Assembly (NCBI GenBank): GCA_017505525.1
Contig: JAFVPB010000011.1
Coordinates: forward strand, 1 to 64,000
Source: Clostridia bacterium
Lineage (GTDB): Bacteria > Bacillota > Clostridia > UMGS1883
Reading direction: 5' to 3'
DNA length: 64,000 bases
Every line of letters begins with the position of its first letter. The stretch's first letter is position 1. The notes beneath the pieces are model-generated. The model did not search any database, was not told where the DNA came from, and was given only the letters and a program-made list of their open reading frames with translations. Shown here in pieces: positions 17,082-26,541 of this stretch. Both the position numbers and the translations under genes were made by a program.

Positions 17082-17138
17082 AAATTTATAAAATTATAAT
17101 TTTGCTTGTGGTTGACCTACTTTTTCTACGGTCTGAAG

Positions 17139-17161
17139 AGATGATAAAATCATCTTTTTTT
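17139..17161 (+). terminator. Orphan plus-strand terminator
   Basis: AGATGAT (17139-17145), loop AAA, ATCATCT (17149-17155) and T-run to 17161. On the minus strand no T-run follows it, so it does not serve rsmG well. Confidence 0.6.
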
Positions 17162-17163
17162 AA

Positions 17164-17868
17164 TTATTTCAGCGGTTCTTTTGCAGGTTTTCCCGCTTTT
17201 CTTGGGTATGCAGCAGGTGTTTTCTCAACTTTTTCTATAATTACCAGTGTGTGATTAATTCCTGATGGAAGAGTTATTTCCTTAACCTCTCGTACTTGAC
17301 CGCCAAGCTTTTTAATTGCAGGTTTTGCATTATTTACCTCATCAGATGGGGAATTACCTTTAAGCGCAACAAAAAATCCTCCAACTTTAACAAAAGGAAG
17401 AGCATATTCGCTGAGAACTGCTAAATCAGCCACTGCTCGAGCTGTTGCGACATCAAATTTTTCTCTGTAGTCTTTAATTCTGCCTCCCTCTTCTGCTCTT
17501 GAATGCACTGCTTTAATTTTCTTAAGCTTTAACTTTTCAATAACCGTATTTAAAAAACCAATTCGCTTATTTAAGGAATCAAGCATTACAACATCTATAT
17601 CTTTTCTGGCTATTTTAACAGGGAGAGAGGGGAATCCTGCTCCTGCACCTATATCTATCATACTGGCATTTTCTTTAAGCTTATCGCTTAATAAAAGTGT
17701 GATTGAATCAAGAAAATGCTTTTCATCTATTTCGTTTTTATCAGTTATAGCCGTTAAATTCATAACCTTATTGTATTCAACCAGAAGATTTGCATATTCA
17801 TCAAGCTGATTTATCATTTCATCACTTAATTCTATGCCGAATTTTATAGCTTCTTCTTTAAGATTCAC
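17164..17868 (-). CDS. rsmG: 16S rRNA (guanine527-N7)-methyltransferase RsmG
   Basis: RsmG (GidB) methylates G527 of 16S rRNA with S-adenosylmethionine. The 234-residue protein has [24 protein letters not shown], the SAM-binding [21 protein letters not shown], and [32 protein letters not shown], all family signatures. Its start overlaps mnmG by 11 bases. The C-terminal tail ([18 protein letters not shown]) is typical. Confidence 0.96.
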   Translation of the reverse strand: MNLKEEAIKFGIELSDEMINQLDEYANLLVEYNKVMNLTAITDKNEIDEKHFLDSITLLLSDKLKENASMIDIGAGAGFPSLPVKIARKDIDVVMLDSLNKRIGFLNTVIEKLKLKKIKAVHSRAEEGGRIKDYREKFDVATARAVADLAVLSEYALPFVKVGGFFVALKGNSPSDEVNNAKPAIKKLGGQVREVKEITLPSGINHTLVIIEKVEKTPAAYPRKAGKPAKEPLK

Positions 17869-19732
17869 TGTTTTTTACCTCCGTAGCAAGATAAATAAGT
17901 AAAACACCAATATCTGCAGGACTTACACCGCTTATTCTACTTGCTCGCCCTATGCTTTCGGGGCGCATTTTCTCAAGTTTCTGACGGGCTTCTATCCTTA
18001 GTCCGTAAACCTTTGAGTAATCTATATTTTCAGGTATGCGCTTCTTCTCGTTTTTCTTGAATTTTTCAACCTGTTCGTACTGCCTTTTTATATATCCTTC
18101 ATATTTAATCTCTATTTCAGCCTGTTGCCAGTGAAGTTTTTTCATTTCAGGTCTGTTTTTATCGAATGGTGCAAGCTCCTCATAATTCAATTCAGGTCTG
18201 CGAATAAGCTCGGCAAGTTTTATTCCTGTAGAAAGGGGTGTGCTGCCCTTTTTTTCTAAAAATTCGTTGATTTCTTTTGACGGAGGAATATTTGTAGCCT
18301 TAATTCTTTCTATTTCAGCTTCAATTTCTTTTCTTTTTTCCAAATATTTCCAATATCTTTCGTCAGAAATCAAACCAATGTTATGTCCTTTTTCTGTAAG
18401 CCTTAAATCGGCATTATCCTGTCTTAATAAAAGTCTGTATTCCGCTCTTGATGTAAGCATACGGTAAGGCTCGTTTGTTCCCTTTGTTACAAGGTCGTCA
18501 ATTAAAACTCCGATATAGGCTTCACTACGGTCAAGTACAAGCATTTCTTTTCCTAAAATACCCATAGATGCATTAATTCCTGCAATAAGTCCCTGTGCAG
18601 CCGCTTCCTCATATCCACTTGTTCCGTTAAACTGTCCTGCACCGAAAAGCCCCTTAATCTCTCTGAATTCAAGGGTGGGGTTAAGCTGAAGTGGGTCGCA
18701 GCAATCGTATTCAATTGCATATGCACTTCGCATTATTTCCACGTTTTCAAGGCCCTCCATGGTTTTAAGCATGGAAAGCTGAACATCTTCGGGAAGGCTT
18801 GTGCTCATTCCCTGCAAATACATTTCGTGTGTGCCCTCTCCCATAGGCTCTATAAAAACCTGATGTCGCTCTTTATCGGCAAAACGCACAACCTTATCTT
18901 CAATAGAAGGGCAATATCTTGGTCCAACACCGTCAATCAATCCGTTAAAAAGAGGACTGCGATGCAAATTATCCTTAATTATTTTATGTGTTTCAAGATT
19001 TGTGTATGTAACATAGCAGCAAACCTTATTTTCTTCTTTTTCTTCTGTTTCAAATGAAAACGGCACAATTTCTTCATCGCCATACTGCTTTTCAAGTGTT
19101 TCAAAGTTAATACTTCTTTCATGAACTCGTGTGGGGGTACCCGTTTTAAAACGCATCATACTCACGCCAAGTTTTTCAAGACTTTCACTCAATCCGTTTG
19201 AAGGAAAGAGACCATCAGGGCCTCCGCTGTAGGAGCATTCTCCTATAATTATTTTTCCCTCAAGATATGTTCCCGTTGAAATTATGACAGCCTTTGCGGT
19301 AAATTTTGTTCCTGTGTGAATGGTTAAAACGTATAAATCATCATCTTTTTCCACAGTTTTAACCTCTGCCTGTCTTATATAAAGGTTTTCCTGTTCTTCA
19401 AGACGCTTTTTCATTTCCATCTGGTATGCACGTCTGTCTGCCTGGGCACGCAAAGAATGCACTGCAGGTCCTTTGCCTAAATTAAGCATCCTCGTCTGCA
19501 GTTTTGTTTTGTCGGCAACTTTTGCCATTTCTCCTCCAAGGGCATCAATTTCGCGTACAAGATGACCTTTTGCAGTTCCTCCTATACTTGGATTACACGG
19601 CATATTTGCAATAGAATCAAGGTTAATTGTTATAATTACCGTTTTCATTCCCAGGCGTGCTGCTGCAAGTGCTGCTTCACATCCGGCATGTCCTGCGCCT
19701 ATTACTGCCACATCAAAATTAAAATTATCCAT
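17858..19732 (-). CDS. mnmG: tRNA uridine-5-carboxymethylaminomethyl modification enzyme MnmG
   Basis: MnmG (GidA) with MnmE installs the carboxymethylaminomethyl group at U34 of several tRNAs, using FAD, NADH and a folate. The 624-residue protein has FAD motif [24 protein letters not shown], the family signatures [21 protein letters not shown] and [31 protein letters not shown]-like [29 protein letters not shown] and [18 protein letters not shown]. Length is standard. It lies 10 bases after mnmE. Confidence 0.97.
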   Translation of the reverse strand: MDNFNFDVAVIGAGHAGCEAALAAARLGMKTVIITINLDSIANMPCNPSIGGTAKGHLVREIDALGGEMAKVADKTKLQTRMLNLGKGPAVHSLRAQADRRAYQMEMKKRLEEQENLYIRQAEVKTVEKDDDLYVLTIHTGTKFTAKAVIISTGTYLEGKIIIGECSYSGGPDGLFPSNGLSESLEKLGVSMMRFKTGTPTRVHERSINFETLEKQYGDEEIVPFSFETEEKEENKVCCYVTYTNLETHKIIKDNLHRSPLFNGLIDGVGPRYCPSIEDKVVRFADKERHQVFIEPMGEGTHEMYLQGMSTSLPEDVQLSMLKTMEGLENVEIMRSAYAIEYDCCDPLQLNPTLEFREIKGLFGAGQFNGTSGYEEAAAQGLIAGINASMGILGKEMLVLDRSEAYIGVLIDDLVTKGTNEPYRMLTSRAEYRLLLRQDNADLRLTEKGHNIGLISDERYWKYLEKRKEIEAEIERIKATNIPPSKEINEFLEKKGSTPLSTGIKLAELIRRPELNYEELAPFDKNRPEMKKLHWQQAEIEIKYEGYIKRQYEQVEKFKKNEKKRIPENIDYSKVYGLRIEARQKLEKMRPESIGRASRISGVSPADIGVLLIYLATEVKNSES

Positions 19733-19742
19733 TTAAATCACC

Positions 19743-21065
19743 TTACTTGCCCAAACAAAACTTTTCAAAAATTCTGTTTACCGTTTCCTGATTTACACTT
19801 ATTCCTTCAGCTTCTCCCAAATAAGAAACTGCACTTTCTATATCAATTGATGCAAGATCGCTGAAAAATCCTTCTCCCACTGTTTTTATAGCCTTATCAA
19901 TGCTTTCTTCAGCTCTTACAACAGCTTCAAACTGCCTTTCATTTGCAATAAAAGCTGTGCTTTCCGTGTTATCGGTTATTTCTGATATTTTTTTCTTGAT
20001 AATATCTATTCCAAAATTATTTTTTGCGCTTATTCCCACAAATCCATCTTTGCTTTGCGGTGAAATATCAGTTTTATTTTCTACAAGAATATGTGGTTTT
20101 TCTTTAATTCTTTCAATTATATCTTCTTCCTCAGGTGTGAGATTTCTTCCCGATTCCGTTACAAATATACATATATCTGCACTTTTTATATAATCAAATG
20201 ATTTTTCCACACCTATATTTTCCACAACATCGCTGCTTTCTCTTATTCCTGCAGTATCGCCAAATTTAACGGGAATTCCATCTATATCTATAAAATCTTC
20301 AACCACATCTCTCGTTGTGCCGGCAATATCTGTTACAATAGCTTTTTTTCTTTCCAAAAGAGCATTCAAAAGCGAGCTTTTTCCCGTATTGGGAATTCCG
20401 CAGATGGCACAAACAATTCCCTGATTTAAGGCTTCTCCTCGTCTTGCACTCATTCTTAATTTATTAAGTTCTTTTTTTGCATCCTGAAGTTTTAAAAGAA
20501 AATCTCCACCGGCAAAAGTATCAATATCCTCTTCCGGAAAATCACTTGCAACTCCTACTGCTGCCAAAAGGTCTAAAAGAGTATTTCTTATTTCTATAAT
20601 AGGTTTTGTAATACCACCCTCAAGCCTGTTAACTGCGGCATAAAGAGCCTTATCGGTTTTAGATTCTATAATATCGTGAACTGCCTCTGCCTGAGTAAGG
20701 CTTACCTTTCCGTTAAGAAATGCCCTTTTGGTGAATTCACCTTTTTGTGCAACAGATGCACCGTTTTTAACAAGCTCGTCTATAATTCTTTCCACACTTA
20801 CCATACTTCCGTGGCAGCTTATTTCGCACACATTTTCTCCTGTAAAAGAGTTTGGAGCACGAAAAACAGAAACAAGGCATTCATCAATATTATTTACTCC
20901 ATCTGTTGCGCTGCCGTAAACAATTGTGTATCCCTTTGCCTCTTCTATGCTTTTTTTTGATTTAATTACCGATGCAGTAATTTTAAGAGCATCGTCGCCG
21001 CTTACTCTTATTACTGCAATACCCCCTTTTCCGCGGGGAGTAGAAAGTGCACAAATGGTATTCAT
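19743..21065 (-). CDS. mnmE: tRNA modification GTPase MnmE
   Basis: MnmE (TrmE) is the GTPase partner of MnmG. The 440-residue protein has the N-terminal formyl-folate-binding domain (TICALSTPRGKGGIAVIRVSG), a helical domain, an inserted G domain with GIPNTGKSSLLNALL, DIAGTTRD, DTAGIRES and NKTD, and the C-terminal CLGK whose cysteine is diagnostic (CxGK). I start at 21065, where MNTICALS begins after AAAAGGAAG; the frame open further upstream lacks family similarity. Confidence 0.96.
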   Translation of the reverse strand: MNTICALSTPRGKGGIAVIRVSGDDALKITASVIKSKKSIEEAKGYTIVYGSATDGVNNIDECLVSVFRAPNSFTGENVCEISCHGSMVSVERIIDELVKNGASVAQKGEFTKRAFLNGKVSLTQAEAVHDIIESKTDKALYAAVNRLEGGITKPIIEIRNTLLDLLAAVGVASDFPEEDIDTFAGGDFLLKLQDAKKELNKLRMSARRGEALNQGIVCAICGIPNTGKSSLLNALLERKKAIVTDIAGTTRDVVEDFIDIDGIPVKFGDTAGIRESSDVVENIGVEKSFDYIKSADICIFVTESGRNLTPEEEDIIERIKEKPHILVENKTDISPQSKDGFVGISAKNNFGIDIIKKKISEITDNTESTAFIANERQFEAVVRAEESIDKAIKTVGEGFFSDLASIDIESAVSYLGEAEGISVNQETVNRIFEKFCLGK

Positions 21066-21081
21066 ATAATTACTTCCTTTT

Positions 21082-21116
21082 AAAAATGAAATCAAGCGAG
21101 GAAATTCCCCGCTTGA
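21082..21116 (-). terminator. Hairpin between jag and mnmE
   Basis: TCAAGCGGGG pairs with CCTCGCTTGA around a 5-base loop (one wobble) and is followed on the minus strand by ATTTCATTTTT. It may attenuate transcription from jag into mnmE. Confidence 0.55.
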
Positions 21117-21156
21117 ATATCTGTAAGTATAATTATGTGCGCGAGTACAATCCCTT

Positions 21157-21849
21157 TTACTCTGTTTTAAGTTCGTTTTCCTTACGGTTATAACGATACT
21201 TTGAAACATATTCCTCGCCATATTCTTTTTTCTTTGTTGTTATAACAACGCATCTGTTAGGTTCTTGTCCTGTTGAATATGTTGTTACATTTCTATAATT
21301 TTGAAGAGCAGAGTGGATAATTCTTCTCTCGTTAGGATTCATAGGTTCAAGAGTAACATTTCTTCTTGTTTTAAGGCACATATTAGCCATTCTTTTTGCA
21401 AGCTTTTTAAGAGTTTCTTCTCTTTTTTCTCTGTAGTTTTCAGTGTCAAGAGTTACTCTTATATATTCTTTTTCATCTTTATTTACAACAAGTGATGTAA
21501 GATACTGAATAGCATCGAGTGTATCTCCGCGTCTTCCTATAATTTTTCCAACGCTTTCACTATCGCCTACTATTTCAATTTTAACTGTTTCGTCTTCGTA
21601 TGATCCTTTTAATACTGCATCTATTCCAAGACTTTTTATAACTTTTTCAAGATATTCTTCTGCTTTTTTAAGAGGAGATTCCTCATACTTTATTCTTACA
21701 ACAGCATCCTCCGAGCCGATGCCCAAAATTCCACGCTTTCCTTCGCTTACAACCTCGATTTCAACCTCTTCTTTAGTAACATTAAGTTCGCTGAGTGCTG
21801 CACTTACTGCTTCGTCGATGGTTTTTCCACTTTTTTCTATTATTTTCAT
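21157..21849 (-). CDS. jag: RNA-binding protein Jag (KhpB), SpoIIIJ-associated
   Basis: Jag/KhpB is an RNA-binding regulator of cell division and wall synthesis, named from its link with SpoIIIJ. The 230-residue protein has the Jag-N domain (MKIIEKSGKTIDEAVSAALSELNVTKEEVEIEVVSEGKRG), a KH-II domain with the IIGRRGDTLDAIQYL RNA-binding loop, and an R3H domain (MNPNERRIIHSALQNYRNVTTYSTGQEPNRCVVI) with the conserved Arg and His. One base separates its start from the yidC stop, as in most Firmicutes. Confidence 0.95.
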   Translation of the reverse strand: MKIIEKSGKTIDEAVSAALSELNVTKEEVEIEVVSEGKRGILGIGSEDAVVRIKYEESPLKKAEEYLEKVIKSLGIDAVLKGSYEDETVKIEIVGDSESVGKIIGRRGDTLDAIQYLTSLVVNKDEKEYIRVTLDTENYREKREETLKKLAKRMANMCLKTRRNVTLEPMNPNERRIIHSALQNYRNVTTYSTGQEPNRCVVITTKKKEYGEEYVSKYRYNRKENELKTE

Positions 21850-21850
21850 T

Positions 21851-22681
21851 TTATTTATTTCCTTTCAAAGCCATTTCTTTTTCTATAGATTTTTTTATTA
21901 AATCGTTAATGACGGTTTGCTGAATTAATTGAAATGCCGTTGAAACGAACCAGTAAAGAGACATTCCTGCAGGCATAATATAAGTGAAATAAGCCGTCAT
22001 AACAGGCATTATCATCATCATTGAATTACCCATAGATGCAGCTTGCTGATTGCTTCCCTGTGTAGCTGCCATCTGTTTTTTAGAAAGAAGTGATGAACCC
22101 ACTGTTGCAAGAGTTGCTAAAACAGGGAATATCCACAAACGCCAATCTCCCACATTTCCCTTAAGCATCTGTGTAAGATCAATTCCAAAGAAATCAAAAT
22201 TTATCGGAGTTTTTCCAAATTCATTTATAATTATTTCTTTAACTTTATCCATTCCGCAAAGTGTTACCTGATAAGTTCCCACTCTTGCACCAACAGATTC
22301 CATAATATGAGCTATCTGTTCCTTAGAAAGCTGAAGAATATACTGAAGCGGGTCGTAAACAACGCGGATAAATCCAAAAAGAACAAACATCTGCACAATA
22401 AGTGGCAAACATCCACCCATAGGATTAACTCCATGCTTTGTATAAAGCTTTTGAAGTTCAATACTCATTTTTTGTTTGTCATTTTTATATTTTTCTTGTA
22501 TTTTAGCCATTTCAGGCTGAATCATCTGTGTTTTTGTTGTACTCTTCTGCGACATTATTGTAAGAGGAATAGTCGCAATTCTGATTAAAATAGTTACTAT
22601 AATAAGAGTTAAACCGTAATTTTGAATTAATTCATAAATAGGCCTTATAATATAGCCCAGAGGTTTAGCAAAAATATACAT
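21851..22681 (-). CDS. yidC: Membrane protein insertase YidC (SpoIIIJ)
   Basis: YidC inserts membrane proteins with or without SecYEG; the Bacillus SpoIIIJ form is needed for sporulation stage III. The 276-residue protein has an N-terminal membrane segment, the core TLIIVTILIRIATIPLTIMSQKSTTKTQMIQPEMAKIQEKYKNDKQKM with conserved positive Arg in the groove, NPMGGCLPLIVQMFVLFGF, a large soluble-side insert of about residues 125-180, and YWFVSTAFQLIQQTVIN at the end. The start is 22681, with AAGGAG upstream. Confidence 0.94.
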   Translation of the reverse strand: MYIFAKPLGYIIRPIYELIQNYGLTLIIVTILIRIATIPLTIMSQKSTTKTQMIQPEMAKIQEKYKNDKQKMSIELQKLYTKHGVNPMGGCLPLIVQMFVLFGFIRVVYDPLQYILQLSKEQIAHIMESVGARVGTYQVTLCGMDKVKEIIINEFGKTPINFDFFGIDLTQMLKGNVGDWRLWIFPVLATLATVGSSLLSKKQMAATQGSNQQAASMGNSMMMIMPVMTAYFTYIMPAGMSLYWFVSTAFQLIQQTVINDLIKKSIEKEMALKGNK

Positions 22682-22700
22682 TTTTATTCTCCTTATCCTG

Positions 22701-22910
22701 TTATGGAACGGGGTCATATCCTCCCTTACAGAAAGGATTGCACCTCAAAATTCTTTTTACAGACAAATAAAGCCCCTTTATAAAACCGTATTTTCTCAAT
22801 GCCTCGATGGCATATTCAGAACAAGTCGGCATAAAGCGGCAGCATGGTTTTTTTATAGGAGAAATATATCTTCTATAAAGCATTATAATCTTTATTAAAA
22901 CATTTTTCAT
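22701..22910 (-). CDS. yidD: Membrane protein insertion efficiency factor YidD
   Basis: YidD is a small peripheral membrane protein that aids YidC-dependent insertion. The 69-residue protein has the family hallmark [58 protein letters not shown], with the conserved CRFxPTCSEYA and RCNPF motifs. It overlaps the end of rnpA by 38 bases in another frame. Confidence 0.96.
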   Translation of the reverse strand: MKNVLIKIIMLYRRYISPIKKPCCRFMPTCSEYAIEALRKYGFIKGLYLSVKRILRCNPFCKGGYDPVP

Positions 22911-23235
22911 CCTTTTTTATTTCCGTTTCCATAAGTGCTTTTTTTAAATCTAATCCAATTTCGCTAAAATTTGAAAACGCCGCGGCTGTACGTGCAACTA
23001 TAACAATGTCATAACCCTGATTTAATTCAAAAAGGCGATAGTTCTCCCTTATTAATCTTCTGATCCTGTTTCTTACAACTGCATTTCCAACTTTTGAAGA
23101 AACAGTTATACCAAGTCTGTTATAGTTAAATCTGTTTTTACGGTAATATAAAACTATCCTTTTTTTTACAACAGATTTTCCTCTGTAATATAGTCTTTTA
23201 AAGTCGCTGTTTTCTTTAATTGAAATTATCTTCAT
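22873..23235 (-). CDS. rnpA: Ribonuclease P protein component
   Basis: RnpA is the protein subunit of RNase P, which matures tRNA 5' ends. The 120-residue protein has the conserved [13 protein letters not shown] and the RNR signature [19 protein letters not shown] with the basic helix that binds the RNA, then [11 protein letters not shown]. Length is standard. It is co-transcribed with rpmH, whose stop lies 27 bases upstream. Confidence 0.96.
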   Translation of the reverse strand: MKIISIKENSDFKRLYYRGKSVVKKRIVLYYRKNRFNYNRLGITVSSKVGNAVVRNRIRRLIRENYRLFELNQGYDIVIVARTAAAFSNFSEIGLDLKKALMETEIKKDEKCFNKDYNAL

Positions 23236-23250
23236 AATTTTTTAGAAGCA

Positions 23251-23277
23251 GTTCTTTCTGCATTACGCAGAAAGAAC
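23251..23277 (-). other. Hairpin over the rpmH stop codon
   Basis: A perfect 11-base inverted repeat, GTTCTTTCTGC/GCAGAAAGAAC, with a 5-base loop. The upstream arm is the last codons of rpmH and the loop contains its TAA stop. No T-run follows, so it may be a processing or stability element between rpmH and rnpA. Confidence 0.6.
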
Positions 23278-23397
23278 GCGTCTACCTCTTCTGCGGCGCC
23301 TGCTGAGCACCTTTCTACCATTGGCTGTACTCATTCTTTTTCTGAAACCATGATCCTTTTTTCTTTTTCTAACGTTTGGCTGATATGTTCTGAGCAT
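23263..23397 (-). CDS. rpmH: 50S ribosomal protein L34
   Basis: This 44-residue basic protein is bL34 of the large ribosomal subunit. The sequence starts [18 protein letters not shown], then [17 protein letters not shown], the universally conserved L34 pattern. It is the first gene left of the origin, directed away from dnaA, as in nearly all Firmicutes. An AAGGAGGTG-type site precedes the ATG. Confidence 0.98.
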   Translation of the reverse strand: MLRTYQPNVRKRKKDHGFRKRMSTANGRKVLSRRRRRGRRVLSA

Positions 23398-23741
23398 TTA
23401 TTACACCTCCTTATATATATACCCTTTAACAGGGCACTTTTACCTACTATATCATAACGATACCACCCTAGTATACATAAAGTTAGTATTTTTGTCAACA
23501 ATTATTTTTATTTACACGTTTTTTTTTAAATTTTTTGTTGAAATTTTCCACGGCATTTGTTATAATATAAGCTATAATACGGGTATAATGTGCACATAAA
23601 AAAACCAGTTGTTTTTTTATAACAATTTATTAACAGAAATTATGACCTGTTTTGTCGAATTTATAGGTTATTAACAGTGTTTTTAACAGCATTGTTAAAA
23701 ACTTTTTAAACTTTATTAACTAAACAAAGGAATGTTATTTT
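23398..23741. other. Origin-region DNA between rpmH and dnaA
   Basis: This very AT-rich 344-base gap lies where gene direction switches from minus to plus. It contains DnaA-box-like nonamers TTATTAACA at 23627-23635 and 23668-23676, TTTTTAACA at 23680-23688 and its inverse at 23693-23701, and TTATTAACT at 23713-23721. They match the standard TTATCCACA at seven of nine positions, with differences at positions 5 and 6. No box with the standard sequence was found. The region also has the dnaA promoter. It is the most probable oriC, together with the gap after dnaA. Confidence 0.75.
23538..23566 (+). promoter_or_regulatory. dnaA promoter
   Basis: TTGAAA (23538-23543), a 17-base spacer and TATAAT (23561-23566). 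The predicted transcript has a leader of about 170 bases that contains the DnaA-box-like nonamers, which would allow DnaA autoregulation. Confidence 0.7.
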
Positions 23742-25043
23742 ATGAACTCAGAATTAAATAAAATGTGGCAGGAATGTTTATCAATTCTTGAAAATGAGGT
23801 TTCATCTGTATCTTTTAACACCTGGATTAAAGATATTGTACCAATCAGTGCAGACGGTTTAACAATAACTCTTTCAGTTGAATCTTCAATTAAAAAGAAT
23901 ATGGTTGAAAAACTTTATGGTGATCTTTTAAAAAATACTATTCTTGAAATTACTGGAAAAGGTTACGACATAAATATAATTGTTGCCCAGGAAATTTTTA
24001 AAGAAGAAAAAAAACCTGAACCAAAAAGTTATTATTCAAAATATACTTTTGATAATTTCGTTGTTGGTAATTCAAACAGATTTGCCCAATCGGCAGCTTT
24101 GGCTGTAGCTGAAGCACCTTCTTATGCATATAATCCATTATTTCTTTATGGAGGAGTAGGACTTGGAAAAACCCATCTTATGCATGCTATAGGAAATTAC
24201 ATACTTCAGAATAATCCCGAGGCTAAAATACTTTTTTTAAGTGCAGAAAAATTTACAACTGAATTAATAGAAGCACTCCGTGATAATAAAACTCAGGAAT
24301 TCAGAAACAAATACAGAAATATTGATGTTTTACTTGTTGATGATATTCAGTTTATTGCAGGAAAAAGTGCAACAGAAGAAGAATTTTTCCACACCTTTAA
24401 CACTCTTCACGAAGCTAATAAACAGATTGTTCTTACAAGCGACCGTCCTCCTCGTGAAATAAAAACACTTGAAGAAAGACTTCGCTCACGTTTTGAATGG
24501 GGACTTATCTGTGATATTCAGCCACCCGATTTTGAAACACGTATGGCAATATTAAGTAAAAAAGCAAAAGATGAAAACATATCAATAAGTGATGAAATTA
24601 TAGAATATATTGCTCAAAATGTTAAATCAAATATTCGTGAACTTGAGGGAGTTTTCAACCGTGTTGTTGCTTACCGCGGTTTAATAAAAAAAGAAATAAC
24701 TCTTGATCTTGTTATTGAAACATTAAAAGATTATGGTGAAACAAGCTCTCGTTCTTTAACTCCCGAATATATAATTGAATATTGCGCTAATTTCTACAAT
24801 GTTAAAAAAGAAGATATTTATTCTGAAAAGCGTAATAAAGAAATTGTCTTTGCACGTCAGGTTTGCCTTTACATAATACGTGAATTAACAGACTACTCAT
24901 TAACTAAAATAGGACTTATATTTGGAAAAGATCATGCAACTGTTCTTTATGCTATAAAAAAACTTACTAATATAATGGAAAGCGATTTAAGCATAAAAAT
25001 AAGCATTGAAAGTCTTATGAAAGATATAAGCGATCAAAAGTAA
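23742..25043 (+). CDS. dnaA: Chromosomal replication initiator DnaA
   Basis: DnaA is the AAA+ initiator that melts oriC. The 433-residue protein has domain I (about 1-75), a short linker, the ATPase YNPLFLYGGVGLGKTHLMHAIGN, VLLVDDIQFIAGKSATEEEFFHTFN and LTSDRPPREIKTLEERLRSRFEWGL, and domain IV with helix-turn-helix. The DNA-reading motif, usually DHTTV, is D397-H-A-T-V here (Thr to Ala at 399), in LIFGKDHATVLYAIKKL. The change matches, and may explain, the non-standard box sequences on both sides of the gene. Confidence 0.97.
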   Translation: MNSELNKMWQECLSILENEVSSVSFNTWIKDIVPISADGLTITLSVESSIKKNMVEKLYGDLLKNTILEITGKGYDINIIVAQEIFKEEKKPEPKSYYSKYTFDNFVVGNSNRFAQSAALAVAEAPSYAYNPLFLYGGVGLGKTHLMHAIGNYILQNNPEAKILFLSAEKFTTELIEALRDNKTQEFRNKYRNIDVLLVDDIQFIAGKSATEEEFFHTFNTLHEANKQIVLTSDRPPREIKTLEERLRSRFEWGLICDIQPPDFETRMAILSKKAKDENISISDEIIEYIAQNVKSNIRELEGVFNRVVAYRGLIKKEITLDLVIETLKDYGETSSRSLTPEYIIEYCANFYNVKKEDIYSEKRNKEIVFARQVCLYIIRELTDYSLTKIGLIFGKDHATVLYAIKKLTNIMESDLSIKISIESLMKDISDQK

Positions 25044-25212
25044 TTAACATTTTATTGTTAATTAACAATTTTAAAAATAAGTTTTTAAAATTTTAAACAA
25101 TTTAATTAACAGTCATTATCACTATATATAAAGCCATTTATAAAGGATATTAACATATTTAACATTACTACTACTTATATAAATAATAATTATATTATTA
25201 TTATAAAAGAGA
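25044..25212. other. AT-rich origin DNA between dnaA and dnaN
   Basis: Nearly all A/T. It has TAATTAACA at 25041-25049, 25059-25067 and 25103-25111, the inverse at 25056-25064 (making the palindrome TTGTTAATTAACAA) and ATATTAACA at 25147-25155. The shared core TTAACA is the same as upstream of dnaA, so this is a likely second part of a bipartite origin or the unwinding region. Confidence 0.6.
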
Positions 25213-25224
25213 TTGGAGATTATT

Positions 25225-26322
25225 ATGAAATTTTATTGTGATTCAAAAAAATTATCAGAAGCTATTAATATTGTAAGTAAGGCAGTAAGCGTTAAGTCGC
25301 CGGTTGCTCATTTAGAAGGAATACTTTTAATTGCAAAAGGAGGAATATTAACTCTTATTTCAAATAATCTTGAAATTTCAATTAAAACATCCATCAGTTC
25401 TAATATAAGCGAAGAAGGAAGCATTGTATTAAACTGTAAGATGTTTTCAGATATTATAAGAAAACTTCCTGATGATGTTTGTGAAGTATCAGTTAATGAA
25501 AAAAATAATGTTACAATAAAATGTTTAAATGCAGATTATAAAATTGTTGGATTGAATGCAGAAGAATTTCCGCAGATGCCACAGGTAGAAATAAAAAATT
25601 CTATCACACTTTCAAGTAAGGTATTAAAAGAAATAATTTCAAAAACTCTTTTTGCAGTAAGCCTTGATAATGCAAGAAAAATTTTAACAGGTTCTCTTTA
25701 TGAAATAGAAGACGGAACTTTAACTGTTGCAGCAGTCGACGGATACAGGCTTGCACTAACAAAAAAAGAAGTTAATACAGACAGTGATTCTAAATTTATA
25801 ATTCCAGGAAAAACACAGGGTGAGCTTTTAAAAATTATAAGCGGAAATGAAGATGAAGATATTAAAATATCTTTCAGTGATAATTATGCTCTTATTGAGG
25901 GAGAGGGTGTGATATTTACATCACGTCTTATTGAGGGAGAATTTTTTGCCTACAGGAATACAATTCCTGCAGAATCAAAATATATTGTAAAAATTGATTG
26001 TTATAATTTCTTAAAAGCAATAGAACGTGTTGAACCAATTATTGATGAAGTAAGTAAAAACTGCGTAAAGTTCAGATTTGAAAACGGCAGAGTTAATATT
26101 AAGTGTGAAACTGTTTTAGGTGTTGTGAATGATGTTTGCGAATGTGAATATTATGGAGATGAAATTGAAATAGGATTTAACTATAAATATCTTCACGATG
26201 CAGTTTCAAGATGCGAGGGAGAAGAAATAGAATTAAAAATGAATTCTCCTTTTAATCCTCTTATAATTAATTCAGTTGATGATGATAAATCATTATTTAT
26301 GGTTTTACCTGTAAGAATATAA
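25225..26322 (+). CDS. dnaN: DNA polymerase III subunit beta (sliding clamp)
   Basis: DnaN forms the ring that tethers polymerase III to DNA. The 365-residue protein has the three-fold clamp architecture: MKFYCDSKKLSEAINIVSKAV at the N-terminus, domain 2 with TVAAVDGYRLALTKKEV, domain 3 and the conserved C-terminal pocket end LFMVLPVRI (VLPVR). I start at ATG 25225 behind a TTGGAGAT binding site; the TTG 12 bases earlier is part of that site. Confidence 0.97.
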   Translation: MKFYCDSKKLSEAINIVSKAVSVKSPVAHLEGILLIAKGGILTLISNNLEISIKTSISSNISEEGSIVLNCKMFSDIIRKLPDDVCEVSVNEKNNVTIKCLNADYKIVGLNAEEFPQMPQVEIKNSITLSSKVLKEIISKTLFAVSLDNARKILTGSLYEIEDGTLTVAAVDGYRLALTKKEVNTDSDSKFIIPGKTQGELLKIISGNEDEDIKISFSDNYALIEGEGVIFTSRLIEGEFFAYRNTIPAESKYIVKIDCYNFLKAIERVEPIIDEVSKNCVKFRFENGRVNIKCETVLGVVNDVCECEYYGDEIEIGFNYKYLHDAVSRCEGEEIELKMNSPFNPLIINSVDDDKSLFMVLPVRI

Positions 26323-26323
26323 A

Positions 26324-26383
26324 GATGATGGCAGTGCCATCATCTCGCAATTAAAGTTTTCTCAAGAAAACATTTAATTGCGA
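26324..26383. other. Two strong hairpins after dnaN
   Basis: GATGATGGC/GCCATCATC (26324-26344) has a 3-base loop and directly follows the dnaN stop. TCGCAATTAAA/TTTAATTGCGA with inner TTTTCT/AGAAAA follows (26345-26383). There is no long T-run. They may end or process the dnaN message. Confidence 0.6.
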
Positions 26384-26386
26384 AAA

Positions 26387-26502
26387 AAGGGCTTGCCTAC
26401 GCACCGCTCACCGCGGTAGCCCTTGTAAGGTGTTAAAATCGAGGTACACGCCCCCGATTTTAACAAATTTTACCATTAAGGGGAATCCCCTTAACAATCC
26501 CC
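26387..26502 (+). repeat. Structured intergenic repeat, copy A (dnaN-yaaA)
   Basis: About 100 bases, best conserved at 26405-26502, are repeated at 30049-30145. Predicted stems are AAGGGCT/AGCCCTT (26387-26393/26418-26424), GTTAAAATCG/CGATTTTAAC (26432-26441/26455-26464) and TTAAGGGG/CCCCTTAA (26476-26483/26487-26494). Several differences between the copies keep the pairing. Confidence 0.75.
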
Positions 26503-26541
26503 TGAAAGAATTTTGTTATATAAATAAAAAGAGGAATAATT

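Larger units (their letters stand above)
16919..17163. other. Intergenic region rsmG-noc with a plus-strand terminator
   Basis: This 245-base gap holds a TATAAT-like -10 for noc on the minus strand near 16940-16950, copy 2 of the 32-base repeat, and at 17139-17161 a hairpin AGATGAT-AAA-ATCATCT followed by seven T, which reads as an intrinsic terminator on the plus strand although no plus-strand gene precedes it. Confidence 0.55.
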
